In this document: piece by piece, positions 54,990 to 64,000 of the stretch
Numbering within the stretch: the stretch's first letter is position 1
Layout: each line of letters opens with the position of its first letter
Source of the DNA: Stenotrophomonas sp. Ste86
GTDB lineage: Bacteria; Pseudomonadota; Gammaproteobacteria; Xanthomonadales; Xanthomonadaceae
Reading direction: 5' to 3'
DNA length: 64,000 nt
Assembly: GCF_024519465.1 (NCBI RefSeq)
Contig: NZ_JALJRW010000004.1
Location: 205,990-269,989 of the forward strand
The notes under the pieces: model-generated
Databases searched by the model: none
Told to the model about the DNA's origin: nothing
The model's input: only the letters and a program-made list of their open reading frames with translations
Made by a program: the position numbers and the translations under genes

Positions 54990-55666
54990 CGGTGGATCTC
55001 CTTATCGCCCGGGATCAGGCTGTCTTGGATGGAAAGCGCGGGGTGGTCGTTTTCACGCACCACCAGGTAATGGTTGTGTTCGGCCACGTAGTCCAGCAGC
55101 ACCACGCGCTCGCCGCGCGCCAGGGTGGCGCCCTCACGCGAACGCACCTGCAGGATGAGGCCGGCGCCGCCGTCATCGACGTTGGCGTAGCCGCTGCCGG
55201 CAGTGACCTGCGGCGAGGCAACCACGCCGACACGGCCCAGCAGCGAGGCCTGCGCGACCGGGCGCAGGCGCAGCAGCAGGCGTCGGATCGGGCGCAGCAC
55301 GATCACGCTGAGCGGCACGGCGGGAATCAGCGCAAGTACGGCGGTAACGCTGCCCGCCAGCCACCGCAACGGCGTCGGCAATGACTGCAGCAGGAACAGA
55401 TGCACGAAATAGGTGGCGGTCCACCCGAAGAAGGCCAGCAGCGCGATCACCAGCATCACCGGCGCGCCGCCGAGGCCGAGCCGCGAAAACATGCCGGAGA
55501 TACCGTGCAGGCCGTCATCGCCCAGGTGTAGGTCCATGCCGTCGTGGGCGATGGCGTCATCGACCATGCCGCACGCGGCCAGCAGCCAGTACAGCACGGC
55601 GAACGCCAGCACGATGCTGTAAGGCAGCGTGGGGAACGTCAACGCGACAGTGAGGAACTCGTTCAT
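54986..55666 (-). CDS. YqiJ-like membrane protein with OB-fold (NfeD-type)
   Basis: 226 residues. About three membrane helices: 15-35, 65-92 (GGAPVMLVIALLAFFGWTATYFVHLFLL), 98-122. From about 145 a soluble beta-barrel/OB-fold of NfeD/YqiJ type follows (GRVGVVASPQVTAGSGYANVDDGGAGLILQVRSREG). Such proteins usually precede and help flotillins in the same operon; here the gene overlaps the flotillin by 4 bases. Start ATG 55666. First gene of the five-gene cluster. Confidence 0.88.
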   Translation of the reverse strand: MNEFLTVALTFPTLPYSIVLAFAVLYWLLAACGMVDDAIAHDGMDLHLGDDGLHGISGMFSRLGLGGAPVMLVIALLAFFGWTATYFVHLFLLQSLPTPLRWLAGSVTAVLALIPAVPLSVIVLRPIRRLLLRLRPVAQASLLGRVGVVASPQVTAGSGYANVDDGGAGLILQVRSREGATLARGERVVLLDYVAEHNHYLVVRENDHPALSIQDSLIPGDKEIHR

Positions 55667-55861
55667 TCCGTGTCTTCCTTGCGATGGCGGCCGACCTTTC
55701 CCCCGGCTGCCTCCTGTGGGCGCGCGCTCCGGCGTGCCCGTCTACGCGCCGTCCCAGCCGCGCCATGTCCTGTCGATGCTACGTGAAATTTGGCGGTGCG
55801 CCCATAGCAACGCCGCTACGCGTTGCGCAGCAGGTAAAAAGGGTGTCGGCAAAGGCCCCCG

Positions 55862-55880
55862 GGCCGACGACAGGTCGGCC
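55862..55880 (-). other. Hairpin after trpF
   Basis: Perfect stem GGCCGAC/GTCGGCC (55862-55868 with 55874-55880, loop GACAG), 9 bases after the trpF stop; the only T run (CCCTTTTTACC on the minus strand) is about 20 bases further. Possible terminator for the prmB-trpF series before the flotillin cluster. Bases 55667-55861 otherwise hold only the yqiJ-like gene's leader. Confidence 0.5.
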
Positions 55881-55888
55881 GGTACGGC

Positions 55889-56545
55889 TCAATCAGCTTC
55901 GTGGCAGTCCGCGCGGCGGACTTCCTCGACGAACTTGCGCATCTTGTAGCCGTCCTTGATGCCCGGCTCGGACTCGATGCCGCTGGATACGTCCACGCCC
56001 CACGGCAGGGTCGCCACGATCGCGTCGAACACGTTGTCCGGGGTGATCCCGCCGGCGAGCAGGAACGGCCGGTGCAGGCCGGTGGGCAGGCGGGTCCAGT
56101 CGAAGGCCACGCCCGTACCGCCGCCGCCGCCGGGCGCGTGGCTGTCGAACAGGAAGCCGGCCGCGCTCGGGTAACGCAGTTGCAGCTGGCGCGCGTTGAC
56201 CTCATCGCGGCCGCCCATCGCCACGGCCTTCAGGTAGGGCATGTTGAAGCTGCGGCAGAACGACTCGTCTTCCTCGCCATGGAACTGCAGCAGGGTCGGA
56301 CGCACGGTACGCAGCACTTCGCGCACCTCTTCCTTGCTGTTGTCGCGGAACAACGCCACCACATCGACCATCGGCGCGATCGCCTGCCGCATCGCCCGCG
56401 CCTCGGCCGGGGCGACCCGGCGCTTGCTCTCACGGGCGAAAATGAAGCCGACCGCGTCCACGCCCAGCTCCCCCGCCAGGCGAACATCGCCAGCGCGGGT
56501 CATGCCGCAGAACTTGATACGGGTGCGATAGAAAGAGCGGCTCAT
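55889..56545 (-). CDS. trpF: Phosphoribosylanthranilate isomerase
   Basis: 218 residues. Step in tryptophan biosynthesis after anthranilate phosphoribosyl transfer. TIM-barrel signatures: [14 protein letters not shown] with catalytic Cys, [43 protein letters not shown] and [15 protein letters not shown] with catalytic Asp. ATG 56545 overlaps the truA stop (ATGA). Separated from trpB by the flotillin cluster, whereas in relatives trpF-trpB are expected to be adjacent. Confidence 0.96.
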   Translation of the reverse strand: MSRSFYRTRIKFCGMTRAGDVRLAGELGVDAVGFIFARESKRRVAPAEARAMRQAIAPMVDVVALFRDNSKEEVREVLRTVRPTLLQFHGEEDESFCRSFNMPYLKAVAMGGRDEVNARQLQLRYPSAAGFLFDSHAPGGGGGTGVAFDWTRLPTGLHRPFLLAGGITPDNVFDAIVATLPWGVDVSSGIESEPGIKDGYKMRKFVEEVRRADCHEAD

Positions 56546-57315
56546 AAAGTGACCTCGGCGGGCAGTTGCCAGTTGTCGGGGTACAAGGGTCCAACGAACA
56601 CCAATCCCTGCGGCGGTGCAGTCGGCCCGGCCACGGTGCGGTCCTGGCCAGCCAGCAGCTCGCCCATCCACGACACCGGTTTGTCCCCGGATCCGACCAG
56701 GATCAGTGAACCGACGATATTGCGCACCATGTGATGAAGGAATGCATTGGCCTGAACGCAGACCTCCACCACCTCGTCCTCGCGCCGGACGCTGATCGCC
56801 TGCAGCTCGCGGCGGGCATGCAGGGCCTCGCACTGGATGCTGCGGAAGGCGCTGAAGTCGTTTTCGCCCAGCAGCGCCTGCGCCGCCGCATGCATCCGCC
56901 CGGCGTCCAGCGGCCGTCGCTCCCAGCTCAGGGTCTGCCGGTGCAGCGCCGGGCGTACCTGGCGGTTGAGCAGGCGGTAGCGGTAGCGCCGGGCCCGCGC
57001 TGAGAAACGCGCGTGGAAATCCTCGGCCACCGGCACGCACCAGCGCACCGCGATCGAACGCGGCAGGCGGGTGGTGGTGCCCAAGGTCCATCCGCGTGGA
57101 TCACGGGCGACGTCGGTGTCGAAGTGCACCACCTGGCATTGCCCATGCACGCCGGCATCGGTACGGCCGGCGCAGGTGACCTTGATCGGGGCGTCGGCCA
57201 CCGATGACAACGCCTCCTGCAGGCTGGCCTGCACGCTGGGGCAACCGCTTTCGCCCAGCTGCTGCCAGCCCTTGTATTCACTGCCGTCGTACTCCACGCC
57301 CAGTGCGTAACGCAT
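56542..57315 (-). CDS. truA: tRNA pseudouridine(38-40) synthase
   Basis: 257 residues. Catalytic D53 in [23 protein letters not shown] and [20 protein letters not shown] sequence ([18 protein letters not shown]) follow. ATG 57315 has GAGG 7 bases upstream, so is preferred over ATG 57333. Lies after fimV, before trpF, the order also seen in pseudomonads. Confidence 0.96.
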   Translation of the reverse strand: MRYALGVEYDGSEYKGWQQLGESGCPSVQASLQEALSSVADAPIKVTCAGRTDAGVHGQCQVVHFDTDVARDPRGWTLGTTTRLPRSIAVRWCVPVAEDFHARFSARARRYRYRLLNRQVRPALHRQTLSWERRPLDAGRMHAAAQALLGENDFSAFRSIQCEALHARRELQAISVRREDEVVEVCVQANAFLHHMVRNIVGSLILVGSGDKPVSWMGELLAGQDRTVAGPTAPPQGLVFVGPLYPDNWQLPAEVTL

Positions 57316-57418
57316 GCTCAACCTCTGTTGCATCGGGGACCGGCGCGGGAGCGACCGGTCGTAATCTCAGGCCGGGTCGCGTGCGGCCCACACCGCCAGC
57401 GACCTCAACCGGTCGCGC

Positions 57419-59443
57419 TCATCCCAGCCGCGCCAGCAGCTCGCGCGCCTGCGCCTGGCTGTGCGGATCGGCTGCGGCGACCACGTCCTGCAGCAGGGTG
57501 CGCGCGGTTTCGGCATCGCCCAGGTCCAGGTAGGCGATCGCCAGTTCCAGGCGATCGCGACCGGCGGCCGGTACGCCGTGGCTGCTGTCGAGGTCGCTGC
57601 CGGTGCCGACGTCGAACGGTGCGAGGGCATCGTGAGCGGTGTCGGTGTCGGTGTCAGGGTGGGTGTCGACACGGGCGTCGGCGGCCGCGTTGCCGTCGTC
57701 GGGGAATTCGAACACGCCGCGGAACGCGGGCTGCGCGGCGGCCTCCAGCGCGTGCACCGGCGTCGGATCGACCGGACTATCGAGATCGGCGGCAGCGTAG
57801 CTGCGGGGGTCCGGGTCGGTGATGACGTCATCGACGACGGTGATATCGCGGTCCACGCCGTCCACCGTATCAACGGCGGCGGCGCGGTAACCCGGCTCAG
57901 GCTCGAGACTGAACACCGGCTCGCGGCGTCCACCATCAAGCACATACCCCGGCGGCGTTGCGTAGTCCTCGGTGACGTCCTCGACCGGATCGGCATCGTG
58001 CGGCTCCTGCTGCGCAGCCAGTTCGTCGACGTAATCGGTCGCGGGCACCGCCGCCGCCAAGGCGGTGGCATCCAGTCCGTCGCGACGCAACGGCGGCAAG
58101 GGTGACGGCTTGCGGCGACGGGCCACGGCCCAGCCGGCTACGACCAGCAACAGCACCGCCAACCCCAGCCAGTACCAGCCCGCACCGCCGGCCTCGCGCG
58201 CAGCCGGGGCCTGGCCCAGGCGCTGCTGGGCCGCGGCCAGGTCGCTGTCCTTCATCGCGATCAGCGACTGCTGCTGCTTCTCCAGTTTTTCGAGTTCGGC
58301 CACGCGGCCGCGCAGCTCCTGGATTTCGGCATCGCGGGTGGCGACATCTTCCTTGGCCTGACGCAGTTGTTCGTTGCCCAGCATGTCACCCTCACTACCG
58401 GCAGCGGTGCCGGTGGTTGTCCCTGCATTGTTGTCGGTGGCGGCGACCGCCGGGGCGATCTCCAGCCGTGCACCGCCGGCAGCGGCCGGCGCCGTGGCCG
58501 GGCCGGGGCTGGCGGCCACGCCGCTGCTGGCCGGCTGCGGGATCGCTGCACGCGACTGGCGCCATTGCGCGGCATGCTCGCGCACGATCGCCGCCGCTTC
58601 ATTGGCGTCGATCGGCGCGGCGTTGTCACCGGCGGGGCTGCGCAGCACCGCGCCCTGCTTGAGCAGGTTCACGTTGCCACGGATGAAGGCATCGGGATTG
58701 GCGCGCAGCAGCGCAATCATCGCCTGGTTGCGGTTGATGCCCTGCCCGCGCGCCACGCTGTCGGCAATCTGCGACAGCGTCTGGCCGCGCTGCACGGTGA
58801 TGCTGCCATCGGCGGCCACGCTTGCGGGCGCGGGTGCCGGTGCGGGTGCAGGCGCGCGCGGGGCGCTGTTGCGCGGCGGCACCGGCACGGCGCGCGACGG
58901 GGTGGGGGCGGCTGCAACCGGTGTGGCCGGCTCAGCCGTCGGCACCGGATCGGGCTCGCGCACGATGGCGTTGGACATCGCGCCGGCCGGGGCGACGATC
59001 TCCGGTTCGGCCACGGCCAACGCGCTGTTGGGCGCATCGACCAGGGCGGAGTATTCGCGGACCAGGCGGCCCTGGCCCCAATCGGCTTCGATCAGGAAGT
59101 TCAGCGAGGGCGTGGTGACCGGGGCCTGCGTGCTGACCCGCACCACCGCCCGCCCCTGCGCGTTCTGGGTGAGCTCGAACTGCAGCTCACTGACCAGCCC
59201 GGCCGGGCGTTCCAGCCCGACCCGCGCGAAGGTGACCGGCGAGGCCAGGGCCACGCGCAGGTTCTGCAGCTCGGCCGGATCGGCCGAAATCACCGGAATT
59301 TCGGCCAGCAACGGCTGGCCGGGCTTGGACAGCACCCGGATATCGCCCAGCCCCAGGGCCATGGCGGAGCTACTGGCCAGGGCCAGCAGCAGCGTGGACA
59401 CATACTTGAGCGGGCGCAATGCGCCCGGAGCCCGGTTGTTCAT
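57419..59443 (-). CDS. fimV: FimV-type peptidoglycan-binding / motility hub protein
   Basis: 674 residues. Signal peptide (about 1-30, ending MALGLGD), N-terminal FimV domain (DIRVLSKPGQPLLAEIPVI...LNFLIEADWGQGRLVREYSALVD), Pro/Ala linker, LysM (ITVQRGQTLSQIADSVARGQGINRNQAMIALL), coiled coil with EKLEKQQQ, one membrane helix (about 418-440, GWYWLGLAVLLLVVAGWAVARRR), then an acidic cytoplasmic region ending in the FimV C-terminal domain (LAIAYLDLGDAETARTLLQDVVA). Type IV pilus assembly and polarity factor. Start ATG 59443. Confidence 0.93.
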   Translation of the reverse strand: MNNRAPGALRPLKYVSTLLLALASSSAMALGLGDIRVLSKPGQPLLAEIPVISADPAELQNLRVALASPVTFARVGLERPAGLVSELQFELTQNAQGRAVVRVSTQAPVTTPSLNFLIEADWGQGRLVREYSALVDAPNSALAVAEPEIVAPAGAMSNAIVREPDPVPTAEPATPVAAAPTPSRAVPVPPRNSAPRAPAPAPAPAPASVAADGSITVQRGQTLSQIADSVARGQGINRNQAMIALLRANPDAFIRGNVNLLKQGAVLRSPAGDNAAPIDANEAAAIVREHAAQWRQSRAAIPQPASSGVAASPGPATAPAAAGGARLEIAPAVAATDNNAGTTTGTAAGSEGDMLGNEQLRQAKEDVATRDAEIQELRGRVAELEKLEKQQQSLIAMKDSDLAAAQQRLGQAPAAREAGGAGWYWLGLAVLLLVVAGWAVARRRKPSPLPPLRRDGLDATALAAAVPATDYVDELAAQQEPHDADPVEDVTEDYATPPGYVLDGGRREPVFSLEPEPGYRAAAVDTVDGVDRDITVVDDVITDPDPRSYAAADLDSPVDPTPVHALEAAAQPAFRGVFEFPDDGNAAADARVDTHPDTDTDTAHDALAPFDVGTGSDLDSSHGVPAAGRDRLELAIAYLDLGDAETARTLLQDVVAAADPHSQAQARELLARLG

Positions 59444-59530
59444 GGCGGCCAATATAACGGCTCCCCCCGTGATCGGCGATGGTTCAATTGCAGCGGCCGA
59501 TGGCATCCCCATGCCATCGGCACTGCGCGA

Positions 59531-60556
59531 TCAGCCTTCGGCGGCGACCAGTTCGGCCAACTGCACGGCGTTGAGGGCGGCGCCCTTGCGGATGTTGTCC
59601 GACACGATCCACAGGTTCAGGCCGCGCGGGTGCGAGAGATCCTCGCGAATCCGGCCGACATATACCGCATCGTTGCCCGAGGCGTGGGTGACCGGGGTCG
59701 GGTAACCGCCGGCTTCGTGCTTGTCGACCACTTCCACGCCGGGCGAGCGCGACAGCAGTTCGCGCGCGGCTTCCGGGGTGACCTTGTCGCGGGTTTCGAT
59801 GGTGACCGCTTCGGAGTGGCCGTAGAACACCGGCACGCGCACCGCGGTGGGGTTCACCAGGATGCTGTCATCGCCAAGGATCTTGCGGGTTTCCCAGACC
59901 AGCTTCATCTCTTCCTTGGTGAAGCCGTTGTCCAGGAAGTCGTCGATGTGCGGGATCAGGTTGAAGGCGATCTGCACCGGGAAGCGCTGCGGGTCGATCT
60001 GCTGGAAGCTGAGCAGCTGGCCGGTCTGCTTGCCGAGTTCTTCCAGCGCCGAACGCCCGCCACCGGACACCGACTGGTAGGTGGCCACGTTGATGCGCAT
60101 GATGCCGTACTGGCGGTGCAGCGGGGCGAGCGCGACCAGCATCTGCATGGTCGAGCAGTTCGGGTTGGCGATGATCCCGCGCGGGCGGTGCTTCAGCGCA
60201 TCGGGGTTCACTTCGGAGACCACCAGCGGCACGTCATCGTCGTAACGGAACGCCGAGGAGTTGTCGATCACCACCGCACCGGCGGCGGCGAACTTCGGGC
60301 CGAACTCCTTGGACACGCTGCCACCTGCGGAGAACAGCGCGATGTCCACGCCGGTCGGGTCGAAGTCGGCCAGGTCCTGGACCTTGATCTTGTCGCCCTG
60401 GAAGTCGATTTCGCCACCGGCCGAACGCGAGGACGCGAGCAGGCTCAGCGTGGCGATCGGGAAGTTGCGCTCGGCCAGGATGGCCAGCATGGTTTCGCCG
60501 ACAGCACCGGTGGCACCGACGACGGCGACGTGGAAACGACGATCTGGATTGTTCAT
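59531..60556 (-). CDS. asd: Aspartate-semialdehyde dehydrogenase
   Basis: 341 residues. Makes aspartate semialdehyde for Lys, Thr, Met and diaminopimelate. NADP fold GATGAVGETM (14-23); catalytic C134 in NPNCSTMQM; the active-site His lies in VPVFYGHSEAV. ATG 60556 has AGAGG upstream; the frame upstream of that runs through repeats. Beside fimV as is common in gammaproteobacteria. Confidence 0.96.
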   Translation of the reverse strand: MNNPDRRFHVAVVGATGAVGETMLAILAERNFPIATLSLLASSRSAGGEIDFQGDKIKVQDLADFDPTGVDIALFSAGGSVSKEFGPKFAAAGAVVIDNSSAFRYDDDVPLVVSEVNPDALKHRPRGIIANPNCSTMQMLVALAPLHRQYGIMRINVATYQSVSGGGRSALEELGKQTGQLLSFQQIDPQRFPVQIAFNLIPHIDDFLDNGFTKEEMKLVWETRKILGDDSILVNPTAVRVPVFYGHSEAVTIETRDKVTPEAARELLSRSPGVEVVDKHEAGGYPTPVTHASGNDAVYVGRIREDLSHPRGLNLWIVSDNIRKGAALNAVQLAELVAAEG

Positions 60557-60574
60557 GAGAACCTCTTGTTGGGG

Positions 60575-60598
60575 TGCCGACCTGCGGTCGGCAGCTAC
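60575..60598 (-). repeat. SMAG/REP palindrome 1 of 3
   Basis: TGCCGACC-TGC-GGTCGGCA then GCTAC (GTAG on the minus strand). First of three same-orientation copies in the gap between asd and the dehydrogenase. Confidence 0.85.
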
Positions 60599-60614
60599 CG
60601 TGCTTTGGGGATGT

Positions 60615-60639
60615 GTACCAACCAACGGTTGATACCTAC
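60615..60639 (-). repeat. SMAG/REP palindrome 2 of 3
   Basis: GTACCAACC-AAC-GGTTGATAC with CTAC. One mismatch. Arms differ from copy 1, so not a simple recent duplication. Confidence 0.8.
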
Positions 60640-60656
60640 CGGAATTTGAAAGGGGT

Positions 60657-60681
60657 GTGCCAACCGACGGTTGGTACCTGC
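60657..60681 (-). repeat. SMAG/REP palindrome 3 of 3
   Basis: GTGCCAACC-GAC-GGTTGGTAC followed by CTGC in place of CTAC. About 40-base spacing between successive copies. Confidence 0.75.
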
Positions 60682-60696
60682 CACGCGCTGGGTTCG

Positions 60697-60728
60697 GGGA
60701 ACCTCGCCTGCTGGTCGCGGAGGTTCCC
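60697..60728 (-). other. Hairpin at the end of the hydroxyacid dehydrogenase gene
   Basis: Nine-base stem GGGAACCTC/GAGGTTCCC (60697-60705 with 60720-60728), starting at the stop codon region; no T run after it on the minus strand. Confidence 0.5.
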
Positions 60729-61783
60729 TATCGTTTTGCGTCGTCGATGTTTTTGGCGCCCACGGTCGCGCCGCCGGCAACGGCGGCTTTCACGGCGTCG
60801 GCGTTGATCGCGCTCGGCGGGTTGCCGGCATGCGGGCCGAGGCCCAGCGCGGCGGTCAGGTTGTCCACCGCCAGCTGCACCATCGCCCGGCGCGTGGCCC
60901 GGCTGGCACTGCCGATATGCGGGGTCAGCACGATGTTGTGCAGGGCCAGCAGTTCCGGGCGTACCGTGGGCTCGCCTTCGAACACGTCCAGCCCGGCCGC
61001 TGCCAGGCGACCGTTGGCCAGGGCATTGGCCAGCGCGAGCTCGTCGACGATGCCACCGCGGGCGATGTTGACCAGGGTGGCGCTCGGCTTCATTTTCGCC
61101 AGCGCGTCCGCATCGATGATGTGGTGCGAGGAGGCGTTGTAGGGCAGCACCAGTACCAGGTGGTCGACCTGGGTGAGCAGGGTCTCCAGGTCCACGTACT
61201 GCGCGCCGACCTCGGCCTCGGTGGCCTCGGGCAGCCGCGAGCGGTTGTGGTACAGCACGCGCATGCCGAAGCCGAGCGCACCGCGCCGGGCGATGCCCTG
61301 CCCGATCCGGCCCATGCCCAGGATGCCCAACGTGCTGCCGTGGATGTCGGCGCCGAGCATGGTCTGGAACGACCACTGGCCCCACTGGCCCTCGCGCAGC
61401 CAGCGTTCGGACTCGGTGATGCGCCGGGCGGTGGCCATCAGCAGCGCGAAGCCGAGGTCGGCGGTGGTTTCGGTCAACACGTCCGGGGTATTGCTGGCGA
61501 GGATACCGGCGGCACTGAGCGCCTCGACATCCAGGTTGTTGTAGCCGACGCCGACGTTGGCGATCGCGCGCAGCTGCGGCGCATTGGCAATCTCGGCCGC
61601 GCCGATGCGTTCGTTGAGGGTGATCAGCGCGCCGTCCACGCCTGCCAGCCGCTCGGCCAGCTGCTGCGGCGTGTAGCGGGTGACCTCGGCGGCCATGTCC
61701 AGGTCGACATGCTGCCCGAGCTGTTCGACGACGTCATCGAACAGCGGCTGGCTGACCCAGACCCGGGGACGCCGATCAACCAT
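60728..61783 (-). CDS. D-2-hydroxyacid dehydrogenase (NAD-dependent)
   Basis: 351 residues. Rossmann motif [10 protein letters not shown], catalytic Arg in [10 protein letters not shown], Glu in LDVFEGEP, His in [10 protein letters not shown]. The family includes glyoxylate/hydroxypyruvate reductases and 2-ketogluconate reductases; the closest subgroup by overall sequence is GhrB-like but substrate is not certain. The last 30 residues ([22 protein letters not shown]) are extra and Ala-rich. ATG 61783 overlaps the aroC stop by 8 bases. Confidence 0.88.
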   Translation of the reverse strand: MVDRRPRVWVSQPLFDDVVEQLGQHVDLDMAAEVTRYTPQQLAERLAGVDGALITLNERIGAAEIANAPQLRAIANVGVGYNNLDVEALSAAGILASNTPDVLTETTADLGFALLMATARRITESERWLREGQWGQWSFQTMLGADIHGSTLGILGMGRIGQGIARRGALGFGMRVLYHNRSRLPEATEAEVGAQYVDLETLLTQVDHLVLVLPYNASSHHIIDADALAKMKPSATLVNIARGGIVDELALANALANGRLAAAGLDVFEGEPTVRPELLALHNIVLTPHIGSASRATRRAMVQLAVDNLTAALGLGPHAGNPPSAINADAVKAAVAGGATVGAKNIDDAKR

Positions 61784-62879
61784 CGACCGTGCCCGGAATG
61801 CGCGGGGTGATGTCGCCGACATCGCCACACTGGGCGCGGTGGCGCAGCGCCTGGTCCATCAGCACCAGCGCCATCATCGCCTCGGCGATGGGCGTGGCGC
61901 GGATGCCCACGCAGGGATCGTGGCGACCGGTGGTGATCACCTCGACCGCGTTGCCGTCGGCGTCCACGGTCGCGCCGGGCAGGCGCAGGCTGGAGGTCGG
62001 CTTGAGCACGATCGAGGCGGTGACCTGCTGGCCGGTGGAGATGCCACCGAGGATGCCACCGGCATGGTTGCTGGCAAAGCCCTCGGGGGTGATCAGGTCG
62101 CGGTGTTCGGTGCCCCGCTGGGTGACGCTGGCAAAGCCGTCGCCGATCTCCACGCCCTTGACCGCGTTGATGCTCATCAGCGCGGCGGCCAGTTCGCCGT
62201 CTAGCTTGCCGTAGATCGGCTCGCCCCAGCCCGGCGGCACGCCATCGGCGACCACGTTGACGCGCGCGCCAACCGAGTCACCGGACTTGCGCAGCGCATC
62301 CATGTAGCTCTCCAGCGCCGGCACCTGTTCGGCGACCGGCCAGAAGAACGGGTTGTCTTCCACCGCCGACCAGTCGTGCCCGGTCGGGGTGATCTCGCCC
62401 AGCTGCGAAAGGTAGCCGCGCACGGTCACACCGAAGCGCTGCTGCAGCCACTTCTTGGCAATGACGCCCGCAGCCACGCGCATGGTGGTTTCGCGCGCGG
62501 ACGAGCGGCCGCCACCGCGCGGGTCGCGGATGCCGTACTTCTGCCAGTAGCTGTAGTCGGCGTGGCCCGGGCGGAACTGCTGGGCGATGTTGGTGTAGTC
62601 CTTGCTGCGCTGGTCGGTGTTGCAGATCAGCAGCGCGATCGGGGTGCCGGTGGTACGCCCTTCGTACACGCCGGACAGGATCTCGATATCGTCGGTCTCG
62701 CGTCGCGCCGAGGTGTGCCGGCTCTTGCCGGTGGCGCGGCGCTGCAGGTCGTGGGCGAATTCGTCGGCAGTGATGTCCAGCCCCGGCGGGCAGCCATCGA
62801 TCACGCAGCCGATCGCCGGACCGTGCGATTCGCCGAAGGTGGTGACGGTCAGCAGTCTGCCGAAGCTGTTGGAACTCAC
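61776..62879 (-). CDS. aroC: Chorismate synthase
   Basis: 367 residues. FMN-dependent last step to chorismate. Signatures: [36 protein letters not shown] and [34 protein letters not shown] start at 62879 overlaps the prmB stop (GTGA). Supplies the shared precursor for the Trp genes in this window. Confidence 0.97.
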   Translation of the reverse strand: MSSNSFGRLLTVTTFGESHGPAIGCVIDGCPPGLDITADEFAHDLQRRATGKSRHTSARRETDDIEILSGVYEGRTTGTPIALLICNTDQRSKDYTNIAQQFRPGHADYSYWQKYGIRDPRGGGRSSARETTMRVAAGVIAKKWLQQRFGVTVRGYLSQLGEITPTGHDWSAVEDNPFFWPVAEQVPALESYMDALRKSGDSVGARVNVVADGVPPGWGEPIYGKLDGELAAALMSINAVKGVEIGDGFASVTQRGTEHRDLITPEGFASNHAGGILGGISTGQQVTASIVLKPTSSLRLPGATVDADGNAVEVITTGRHDPCVGIRATPIAEAMMALVLMDQALRHRAQCGDVGDITPRIPGTVDG

Positions 62880-63805
62880 GGCCGCTGCGCTGCCAGTTCG
62901 GTGATGCGGGCGCTGTGGGCGATCAGTTCACGGCATTCGACGGCGAAGATGCCCATCTGGCCAACCTTGAATTCGACCCAGGCAAAATCGACTTCCGGCA
63001 GCAGCTTGATCAGGTGCTGCTCGGATTCGCCCACTTCGCAGATCAGCAGACCGTCTTCGCTGAGGTGCAGCGGGGCGTCGCGCAGGATCTTGAGCACCAG
63101 GTCCAGGCCATCATCACCCGCACGCAGGCCCATTTCCGGCTCGTAGGAGTATTCCTTCGGCAGGGCATCGGTTTCGTCATTGGTGACGTAGGGCGGGTTG
63201 GTGACGATGAGGTCGTAATGGCGGCCGGTGAGGCCGTTGAACAGGTCGGACTTGAGCAGGGTGACGTTGTGCGCCTGCAGGCGTTCCTTGTTCTCATGCG
63301 CCAGCGCCAGGGCGTCGTCGCTGAGGTCCACGCCGTCCACTTCCCAGTTGGGGTAGTAGTGGCCCATGGCGATGGCGATGCAGCCCGAGCCGGTGCACAG
63401 GTCGAGGGCGCGATGGACATCGCGGCCGGCGAGCCACGGCTCGAAACCGGTTTCGATGAGTTCGGCGATGGGCGAGCGCGGCACGAGGGCGCGGCTGTCG
63501 CTCTTGAAGCTGAGGCCGGCGAACCAGGCTTCACCGGTGAGGTAGGCGGCCGGGAGGCGTTCGGTGATGCGGCGTTCGAACAGGGCCAGGACCTCGGCCT
63601 TCTCCGGGGTGGTCACGCGCGCGGCGCCGTAGGCCGGGCCGAGGTCGTGCGGCAGGTGCAGGCTGTGCAGGACCAGCTGGGTGGCTTCGTCCAGGGCGTT
63701 GTCGTAGCTGTGCCCGAAGGTCAGCCCGGCGGCGTTGAAACGGCTGGTGCCGTAGCGGATCAGGTCGATGATCGTATGGAGTTCGGCGGCCGTTTCGGCA
63801 GTCAT
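62876..63805 (-). CDS. prmB: Ribosomal protein L3 glutamine methyltransferase
   Basis: 309 residues from ATG 63805 ([19 protein letters not shown]). SAM-binding region [20 protein letters not shown] and the catalytic NPPY in [10 protein letters not shown]. The N-terminal helical domain matches PrmB/YfcB rather than PrmC (HemK). In E. coli prmB likewise precedes aroC. A -10 TATAAT lies 28 bases upstream. Confidence 0.95.
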   Translation of the reverse strand: MTAETAAELHTIIDLIRYGTSRFNAAGLTFGHSYDNALDEATQLVLHSLHLPHDLGPAYGAARVTTPEKAEVLALFERRITERLPAAYLTGEAWFAGLSFKSDSRALVPRSPIAELIETGFEPWLAGRDVHRALDLCTGSGCIAIAMGHYYPNWEVDGVDLSDDALALAHENKERLQAHNVTLLKSDLFNGLTGRHYDLIVTNPPYVTNDETDALPKEYSYEPEMGLRAGDDGLDLVLKILRDAPLHLSEDGLLICEVGESEQHLIKLLPEVDFAWVEFKVGQMGIFAVECRELIAHSARITELAAQRP

Positions 63806-63833
63806 GGCAAGGCAACAGACAAAGTGGCCCCCG

Positions 63834-63839
63834 ATTATA
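63834..63839 (-). promoter_or_regulatory. -10 element ahead of prmB
   Basis: Consensus TATAAT on the minus strand, about 28 bases before the prmB ATG, giving a leader of about 20 bases. No good -35 at 16-18 bases. Bases 63840-64000 hold nothing else recognised. Confidence 0.6.
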
Positions 63840-64000
63840 GGCGACCCCATGCCCCCCGGCATCCGTTGCAGTCGAAAGTGGTTGTGTTGGGGGTTGGGGC
63901 ATTGGAGACCTGAAGCAGGGTCAAGGTCAACGTCCACGGCGGTGCCGTGTTGTCTGCTGGCCGGGTCGGTGGGGGTGGGTTGGCGGGGCACGCTGCAAGT

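Overview
The window is high-GC (about two thirds G+C by eye) gammaproteobacterial chromosome, most likely Stenotrophomonas or a close relative in the Lysobacteraceae/Xanthomonadaceae. Reasons: gene order (metY-rimP-nusA-infB-rbfA-truB-rpsO-pnp; glmM...tpiA-secG-tRNA-Leu-nuoA-N; asd-fimV-truA-trpF...trpB-trpA-accD) and many short GTAG-type REP palindromes of the kind called SMAG in S. maltophilia. Almost everything is read on the minus strand.

Layout, left to right. 1-476: start of thrS with a possible threonine leader peptide and terminator. 685-2868 (+): small-membrane-protein/PepSY iron-type operon. 3001-7295: beta-lactamase-fold hydrolase, winged-helix/TPR regulator, VOC protein and secreted GH18 protein. 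7600-16671 (-): rimP-nusA-infB-rbfA-truB-rpsO-pnp, transcription/translation/RNA decay genes separated by several hairpins and terminators. 16672-18420: gene-poor stretch with a candidate leader RNA, repeats, and two initiator tRNA genes flanking a hexanucleotide repeat tract. 18541-33514 (-): complete 14-gene NADH:quinone oxidoreductase (complex I) operon, followed upstream by tRNA-Leu, secG and tpiA. 35027-39020: repeat-rich segment with a 2-oxoglutarate/iron oxygenase and a plus-strand glycosyltransferase/deacetylase pair set between tpiA and glmM. 39073-45467: glmM, accD, trpA, an unnamed lipoprotein gene, trpB, and a divergent LysR regulator. 45608-55666 (-): a five-gene cluster yqiJ-like / flotillin / 1784-residue AAA+ protein / unknown coiled-coil protein / TelA. 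55889-63805 (-): trpF, truA, fimV, asd, a D-2-hydroxyacid dehydrogenase, aroC and prmB.

Most of the window is housekeeping. The parts that stand out are the flotillin-AAA-TelA cluster, which lies between trpF and trpB; a family of four palindromic repeats whose outer arms differ between copies yet remain self-complementary; the repeat tract between duplicated fMet tRNAs; and several leader-type signals (thrS, rimP). The tryptophan genes trpF, trpB and trpA lie close together with accD, and a LysR gene beside trpB is placed as a TrpI-like regulator. All functions are read from sequence and family knowledge; no database search was run.
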